A stretch of 11,316 nucleotides of DNA from Gammaproteobacteria bacterium (lineage in GTDB: Bacteria; Pseudomonadota; Gammaproteobacteria; Pseudomonadales; UBA3067). Both the position numbers and the translations under genes were made by a program. Shown here one piece after another: positions 7,764 to 11,316 of this stretch (positions are counted from its first letter, which is position 1; every line of letters starts with the position of its first letter). Under the pieces are notes generated by a model. It had not been told where the DNA came from and did no database searches. It saw nothing but the letters and a program-made list of their open reading frames with translations. The DNA lies in the NCBI GenBank assembly GCA_019090565.1, contig JAHRVS010000403.1, forward strand, positions 1 to 11,316, read 5' to 3'.

Positions 7764-7798
7764 CGTCATAACGTTTTATTATACATAAACCTATGACG
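7764..7798 (-). promoter_or_regulatory. Candidate kinase promoter inside a 35-bp inverted repeat
   Basis: On the minus strand a consensus TATAAT (7783-7778) lies exactly at the centre of an inverted repeat. The outer arms are CGTCATA (7764-7770) and TATGACG (7792-7798). Inner arms GTTT/AAAC (7773-7776 and 7787-7790) extend the symmetry. The -35 region 17 bases upstream (GCTCTT) is poor, and no TGn extended -10 is present, so the promoter would be weak or regulator-dependent. Transcription would begin near 7771, before the AAGGAG at 7747-7742 and the leader ORFs. The symmetric arms around the -10 suggest a dimeric regulator site. Confidence 0.45.
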
Positions 7799-8211
7799 GC
7801 AAGAGCCAAAAGTAACGACCGGGTATATAGCAGACCTTGATTCACCTTTGCTTTAAATGGGGGAAGCCAGCCCAAAAACCAGTCATCGATGGATAATAAT
7901 GCTGTACAGTTAAACTAGCCAGGATTGAACGTCGCACAAAATCAGCTCAATGAAAATACTATGCTAAGAAAAAAACCGAATCGCTCACATAAAAAAGAAA
8001 GTTCGAGCAAGAAGTCTATACACACGATGCACTGTATGCCAATTTTACAGGAGCCTTAAACCGTAACGCGTATATTAAAATCAAGCGAAACATACATGTA
8101 TAGAGGTAGCTAGGAGCAATAACTGTCTGGTTATACATTAACGCCCATTATGTCACCTCATACATCCGAAAATAACAAAAAATGAGCAATGCCAACGGTC
8201 GGCGAGAATAA

Positions 8212-8243
8212 ACAGCGATGGGAGCTGTGTGTATACAGCGATG
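8212..8243. repeat. Direct repeat ACAGCGATG, 23-bp period
   Basis: ACAGCGATG occurs at 8212-8220 and again at 8235-8243. Between them, GCTGT (8224-8228) is the inverse of ACAGC, and GCTG at 8243-8246 follows, so ACAGC/GCTGT units alternate across about 35 bp. The function is unknown; a clustered binding site or chance are both possible. Confidence 0.35.
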
Positions 8244-8304
8244 CTGCCAGCATATGAGTTACTTAAAGGGTGGCGTTTTGGAATACTTCTCTTTATTTTT
8301 GTTA

Positions 8305-8341
8305 AGATCAAAATCCGGTTAGAGAAAGATCATATAGATCA
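8305..8341. repeat. Three AGATCA repeats
   Basis: AGATCA is seen at 8305-8310, 8327-8332 and 8336-8341, with start-to-start distances of 22 and 9 bases. Each contains a GATC site. They lie directly beside the 8344-8383 stem-loop. Confidence 0.35.
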
Positions 8342-8343
8342 AT

Positions 8344-8383
8344 TTCAACCCAGTGAGCCCAGCTAGCGGCTCATTGAGTTGAA
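8344..8383. repeat. Long inverted repeat downstream of the 142-aa membrane protein gene
   Basis: TTCAAC (8344-8349) and TGAGCC (8354-8359) pair with GGCTCA (8368-8373) and GTTGAA (8378-8383). The 4-base segments between them also pair at two of four positions. This gives a 16-position stem with two mismatches and an 8-base loop (8360-8367). It starts about 66 bases after the stop of the minus-strand gene at 8450. It could end that transcript, but no T-run follows on either strand, so it may instead be a 3' processing structure or a binding site. Confidence 0.5.
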
Positions 8384-8449
8384 TGCGAATACATCAACAA
8401 TCTTATATAAAGCCCCACATGCTAAAACAGAGCATTATTGAAAGCCGCT

Positions 8450-8878
8450 CTATTCAGGAGATACGTCCTCAAAGGGCGCTACAAGCTTCTCAAGTTCAGA
8501 GCTAAGTTGATCAATAGTTTCGATTAGCACTGCTTCTTTACGAGATTTCGCTGCATTAGACGCCTCTAGTTCACGAAGACGCGGCTCAAAGGTATTAAAA
8601 TCGAGTTGGTTGGATGTGATGTAAGAGATTTTTTGTGACCGCTCATAAGCGATTGTATCTTCTAAAGGCGCAACCACCGTCACCAACATCGCAATATAGG
8701 TCGCAAACCCACCCGCCAAAGCTGCCAGTAATATCCCCCAAACTCGACCACCTTCCTCTTTCTCTTCATGCACGCTGGTGGCTTGGCTTGTTGGCGCGTT
8801 TGCTGCCAGTGATGGGCTGATACTAGAGACTACATTAGTACCGTCTTTAACTTCTTTTGAATCTTCTGGTAGGGCCAT
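8450..8878 (-). CDS. Hypothetical single-pass membrane protein with periplasmic coiled coil
   Basis: I do not recognise this 142-aa protein. Residues 1-46 are polar, acidic and Ser/Thr/Ala-rich, and are probably cytoplasmic. Residues about 47-71 form one hydrophobic segment with an AALAGGFA small-residue patch. Residues 72-142 are charged and helical; a coiled coil is likely at about 97-132 (RLRELEASNAAKSRKE, then a Leu/Glu-rich helix). Such an arrangement suits a scaffold or an accessory subunit of a membrane complex, but no partner is evident. The open frame continues upstream to a TTG at 8923. I choose ATG 8878 because AGGAG lies 7 bases upstream and the extension would run into a stem-loop. 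It follows the transglutaminase gene on the same strand but 537 bp away, with its own candidate control region at 8910-8953, so it is probably a separate unit. Confidence 0.7.
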   Translation of the reverse strand: MALPEDSKEVKDGTNVVSSISPSLAANAPTSQATSVHEEKEEGGRVWGILLAALAGGFATYIAMLVTVVAPLEDTIAYERSQKISYITSNQLDFNTFEPRLRELEASNAAKSRKEAVLIETIDQLSSELEKLVAPFEDVSPE

Positions 8879-8909
8879 TTCAGCACTCCTTTTATTATTG
8901 ATAAGACCT

Positions 8910-8939
8910 CCACACAACAGCAATCACACTGTTATGTGG
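8910..8939 (-). promoter_or_regulatory. Inverted repeat (operator or leader stem-loop) before the 142-aa membrane protein gene
   Basis: CCACACAACAG (8910-8920) and CTGTTATGTGG (8929-8939) are complementary at 10 of 11 positions with an 8-base loop. On the minus strand it ends about 30 bases before ATG 8878, just ahead of the AGGAG. A weak promoter candidate lies directly upstream (minus-strand CATAAC at 8953-8948, TTGCTT about 19 bases further up), which would place the repeat at the start of the transcript. That position suits a repressor operator or a leader hairpin. The promoter part is weak. Confidence 0.4.
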
Positions 8940-9063
8940 TACTTTAAGTTATGCTCGAAAAGCCGGCTACAAAAGCAACTGCTCACTTAACACGCATATT
9001 AAATTAAAGAATCACTGCTCCGTTCAAAAAAGCAATACTCAAACATTTTATCCCAGCCTCATC

Positions 9064-9088
9064 AGCAGGTGATCCAAAGTCGCCTGCT
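9064..9088. repeat. Stem-loop, 9-bp arms
   Basis: AGCAGGTGA (9064-9072) pairs with TCGCCTGCT (9080-9088) across a 7-base loop, with eight Watson-Crick pairs and one wobble. No T-run follows on either strand. It lies within the possible decayed reading frame, where it may be chance. Confidence 0.35.
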
Positions 9089-9415
9089 CTAGTCAGACCA
9101 TCAATGCCAACAGATGGGGGTATCCCATACAAAAAACACCCCAAGTAGGGCATACAGCAAGGTTCATGTACAACCGAATAATGGATGTAATGCAAGTATA
9201 TAAATTCTCAAAAAAACCTCACCACCATAATACGCAAACAACGGAGATTGTTCCACTGAACATTGACGACAAGGCACCACGTGACGCTAGGAAACCCAAG
9301 TGCTTTCGGGCTGCTCATAAAGCAAGCTTGAACAGCCTCTTGAGCTAGATCGTTATATAACCAAATAAATAGGGACTCCAATTCTTCCCCAATAAACTGC
9401 GGCATCCAAGGCTTA

Positions 9416-11316
9416 TTAGCTACGTCTCGCCAACTTACGCCAAGGAAGCATAAAATACTTCCTTTTTGGGAGGTTTTTTACTTCCCTATCAAAATCCTTC
9501 AACAGTTGCCTTCTGCTAGAAACATCAAGGTCTAAAGAACCATACTGTAGCGTTACGTAGTGGCTTGTTATACAAAGCACCGTTTCAGCCAACTCAGGGC
9601 TGGTCATCACGATACGATTTGCAAATGCCGTCTCACCTTCATTCGATTCTTTTCGATAACCGTACGAAGATATTTTCTGACAGAATCGGAGATAAATACG
9701 GCACTCAGGGGAAGCCCTCGGCAAACGATTCAGCCAAATATCTACAAAAAAAACAAGCAGCATGACACCCACTAAACCCAGAGCGAGAACAGTTACCGTT
9801 GTCTTCAGGTCAGAACCCCCAAAAATAGCCTGCAGCAGCCCTGCTTGAATAGAACGGTCGTACCCAACCACTTTTTGAATCCATAACATACGCAAGTAGT
9901 CCATGCCATGGCGCAGACTATTTAAGCTCGGGTTATTCCTAAATCGAAGTAAAGACAAAGAGTGCGCTGCAAGGAATTCGCCTCTTTGAAACAGCGCATC
10001 CTCAACACCACCGTCAACCCGCTCCGGCGCTACCGCAGCGGTAGGATCCACTCTTACCCACCCTTCCCCCGGCAACCACACCTCAGACCATGCGTGCGCA
10101 TCAAACTGGTAAACCAACAAGTAGTTCCCAACCTCGCTCTCCTCCCCACCCAGGTACCCTACGACCACGCGAGCTGGAATACCAGCACTACGTGCCAGGT
10201 AAGTAAACGTGCTCGCAAAATGCGCACAAAAGCCCCTTCGAGTAGAAAATAAAAATTGATCAATGCTGTCCTTTCCTAGCAAAGGAGGCTTCAGCGTATA
10301 AAAAAAAGGCTGCTCTTCAAAATGAGCCAGCAATTTCTCTATAAAAGCCGCATCAGAACCTGCTTCCGCCCTTAAACCAAGTGCCCAGCGCCTAGAGCGT
10401 TCGTTTCCAGAGTCAGGCAAATGCAAGTTGCGACGGACCTGGCGCAATTGTGGCATTTGCTCGGGAGGAGGCAGTCCCACGCCATTAATAGACTCCGCTC
10501 GGTACACAAAAGGCTCTGCAATGGGCTTGGCTGCAGTCAGATTAAATCCGGGTTCGAGATAGATATCCGGGCTTAAGGGGCGCCCCCAATCCAAGGTAAA
10601 AAGCCAGGGCTTATCACTCGCCTCCATCACGACTTTATAGCGATAATGACTAACCAGAGGATTACTCTGGCCGTGAAACCAAGTTTGATAGTTTAACAAC
10701 CAAGCACGATACTTCTCAGGCGACACCTCACCCCCATGACCGCCTTCCCCCTTTCGCCGGCTCCAGCGACGCCCGTCAAATTCGTTCAAAACCAAGGCTC
10801 GCCAATACCTCTGGGCAGGTGGCGGTAATTCTCCTTCAAATATTGCGCGGAATGCCACACTGTCGCTTTCGCCTAAACGAGCAATATCGCCCGGTGACAT
10901 TTCATCGCTTAAACCCGTCCTCGCCTGCTGACTGTCAAATTGAATATTCCAGAGCGAAGGCACTCTAGGAACTAAAACAAAAAGAACCACCATGACCGGG
11001 AGGCATTTCAATATTAAAAAGGCCGCACTCCGGTAGCCCTCTTTCCAGGTTATAAGTGGCTGATTAACAGAGATCAGCGAAGCACTAATAACAATGCTAC
11101 CAAATAACAAATAAATTGCTTTTGAGAAGCCTTGGTCGAACAAAAAAGCAGTGGCCATCACAAAATAGCTTAAGGTCACCACCATATTAGCATCGCGTTC
11201 AGTGCGCGCTTCAAGCAGCTTAAACGTATACGCTAAAATCAATAATGCAACGCCTGCCAATGGTCCAATTAGGGTGTCATATGCCATATAGACGACGCCG
11301 AAGCCACAAAGCACCA
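9416..11316 (-). CDS. tgpA: TgpA-type transglutaminase-like membrane protein, 5' end beyond window
   Basis: This is an inner-membrane protein with a large periplasmic transglutaminase-like domain, of the DUF3488/TgpA family. P. aeruginosa TgpA is the known member, of similar architecture and about 670 aa. The frame is open to the right edge, giving about 632 residues; the first transmembrane helices are missing. Numbering from the GTG at 11314, hydrophobic helices fill about 1-118, with the KLLEARTERD loop at 32-41 typical of the family. A periplasmic region follows, with GDIARLGESDSVAFRA at 142-157. The catalytic core has Cys363 in GFCAHFAS, His407 in DAHAWSEVW and Asp423 in VDPTAAV, so the triad is intact. 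One more membrane helix (about 505-527) and a DUF4129-like cytoplasmic tail end the protein. In related bacteria it follows moxR and a DUF58 gene, which would lie to the right of this window. The substrate is uncertain; the GTG at 11314 is not a true start. Confidence 0.93.
   Translation of the reverse strand, partial: VLCGFGVVYMAYDTLIGPLAGVALLILAYTFKLLEARTERDANMVVTLSYFVMATAFLFDQGFSKAIYLLFGSIVISASLISVNQPLITWKEGYRSAAFLILKCLPVMVVLFVLVPRVPSLWNIQFDSQQARTGLSDEMSPGDIARLGESDSVAFRAIFEGELPPPAQRYWRALVLNEFDGRRWSRRKGEGGHGGEVSPEKYRAWLLNYQTWFHGQSNPLVSHYRYKVVMEASDKPWLFTLDWGRPLSPDIYLEPGFNLTAAKPIAEPFVYRAESINGVGLPPPEQMPQLRQVRRNLHLPDSGNERSRRWALGLRAEAGSDAAFIEKLLAHFEEQPFFYTLKPPLLGKDSIDQFLFSTRRGFCAHFASTFTYLARSAGIPARVVVGYLGGEESEVGNYLLVYQFDAHAWSEVWLPGEGWVRVDPTAAVAPERVDGGVEDALFQRGEFLAAHSLSLLRFRNNPSLNSLRHGMDYLRMLWIQKVVGYDRSIQAGLLQAIFGGSDLKTTVTVLALGLVGVMLLVFFVDIWLNRLPRASPECRIYLRFCQKISSYGYRKESNEGETAFANRIVMTSPELAETVLCITSHYVTLQYGSLDLDVSSRRQLLKDFDREVKNLPKRKYFMLPWRKLARRS

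Larger units (their letters stand above)
7662..8449. other. Long noncoding region upstream of the kinase
   Basis: The 788 bp between the kinase start and the stop of the next minus-strand gene contain no ORF of 60 codons on either strand. They hold the leader ORFs and promoter-operator of the kinase, a short direct repeat ACAGCGATG (8212-8220 and 8235-8243), three copies of AGATCA (8305-8341), and a long stem-loop (8344-8383). Ribosome-binding-like AGGAG motifs on the plus strand (for example 8050 and 8113) have no usable start codon behind them. A small RNA could be encoded here, but no promoter-terminator pair is convincing. Confidence 0.6.
8879..9415. other. Gap after tgpA, possibly a decayed gene
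   Basis: These 537 bp lie between the transglutaminase stop and the 142-aa protein start. On the minus strand, one frame runs from ATG 9405 to TAA 9004 broken by a single TGA at 9210-9208 (65 codons, then 67 more). An opposing plus-strand ORF (9166-9348) overlaps it. None has a clear Shine-Dalgarno or a recognisable motif. A 9-bp stem with a 7-base loop lies at 9064-9088. I do not call a functional gene; a remnant is possible. Confidence 0.4.

Noticed and set aside
7764..7798. Integron attC site
   Set aside because: The inverted repeat lacks the RYYYAAC/GTTRRRY core sites and the extrahelical bases of attC, and no cassette gene or integrase is present.
9126..9160. Intrinsic terminator for tgpA (minus-strand CCC-loop-GGGG followed by TTTTTT)
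   Set aside because: The stem is only 3-4 pairs and lies more than 250 bases after the tgpA stop; too weak to report as a terminator.
9166..9348. 60-codon plus-strand ORF in the gap after tgpA
   Set aside because: The Shine-Dalgarno is weak and badly spaced, there is no recognisable domain, and it overlaps an opposing open frame. Not enough to call a gene.

Overview
The window looks like chromosomal DNA of a free-living, probably marine or aquatic gammaproteobacterium. This is inferred from an Mrp/ApbC protein of proteobacterial type, a TgpA/DUF3488 transglutaminase, a multi-REC hybrid histidine kinase, a SPOR-domain envelope protein and mid-range GC. I see no rRNA, tRNA, CRISPR array, insertion sequence or phage gene. 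The genus cannot be fixed from sequence alone.

Layout. Positions 1-798 (minus) hold most of a short-chain dehydrogenase/reductase that runs off the left edge. It lies 43 bp behind the apbC/mrp Fe-S carrier gene (842-1918, minus), so the two are probably co-transcribed. A 589-bp noncoding gap follows. A plus-strand gene at 2508-4262 encodes a putative lipoprotein with a long helical, TolC-like middle and a C-terminal SPOR-like domain. After 254 bp comes a plus-strand leucine-carboxyl-methyltransferase-family enzyme (4517-5329). It converges on a minus-strand orphan hybrid histidine kinase (5484-7661), and a nested palindrome sits between the two 3' ends. Upstream of the kinase is a 788-bp region with no ORF of normal size. 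It carries a consensus TATAAT exactly at the centre of a 35-bp inverted repeat, followed by a good Shine-Dalgarno sequence and two tiny ORFs, one ending one base before the kinase ATG. A 142-aa single-pass membrane protein (8450-8878, minus) follows, then a 537-bp gap, then the 3' part of a tgpA-like transglutaminase gene (9416-11316, minus, cut by the right edge).

Function. Apart from the likely mrp-SDR pair, the genes look like independent units. Two are envelope genes (SPOR lipoprotein, TgpA), one is a small membrane protein of unknown role, one is a sensor kinase without a neighbouring response regulator, and one is an orphan methyltransferase. I find no multi-gene novel system. The best leads are the unusual SPOR/TolC-like lipoprotein, the symmetric promoter-operator and leader ORFs of the kinase, and several strong uncatalogued inverted repeats in the intergenic regions.
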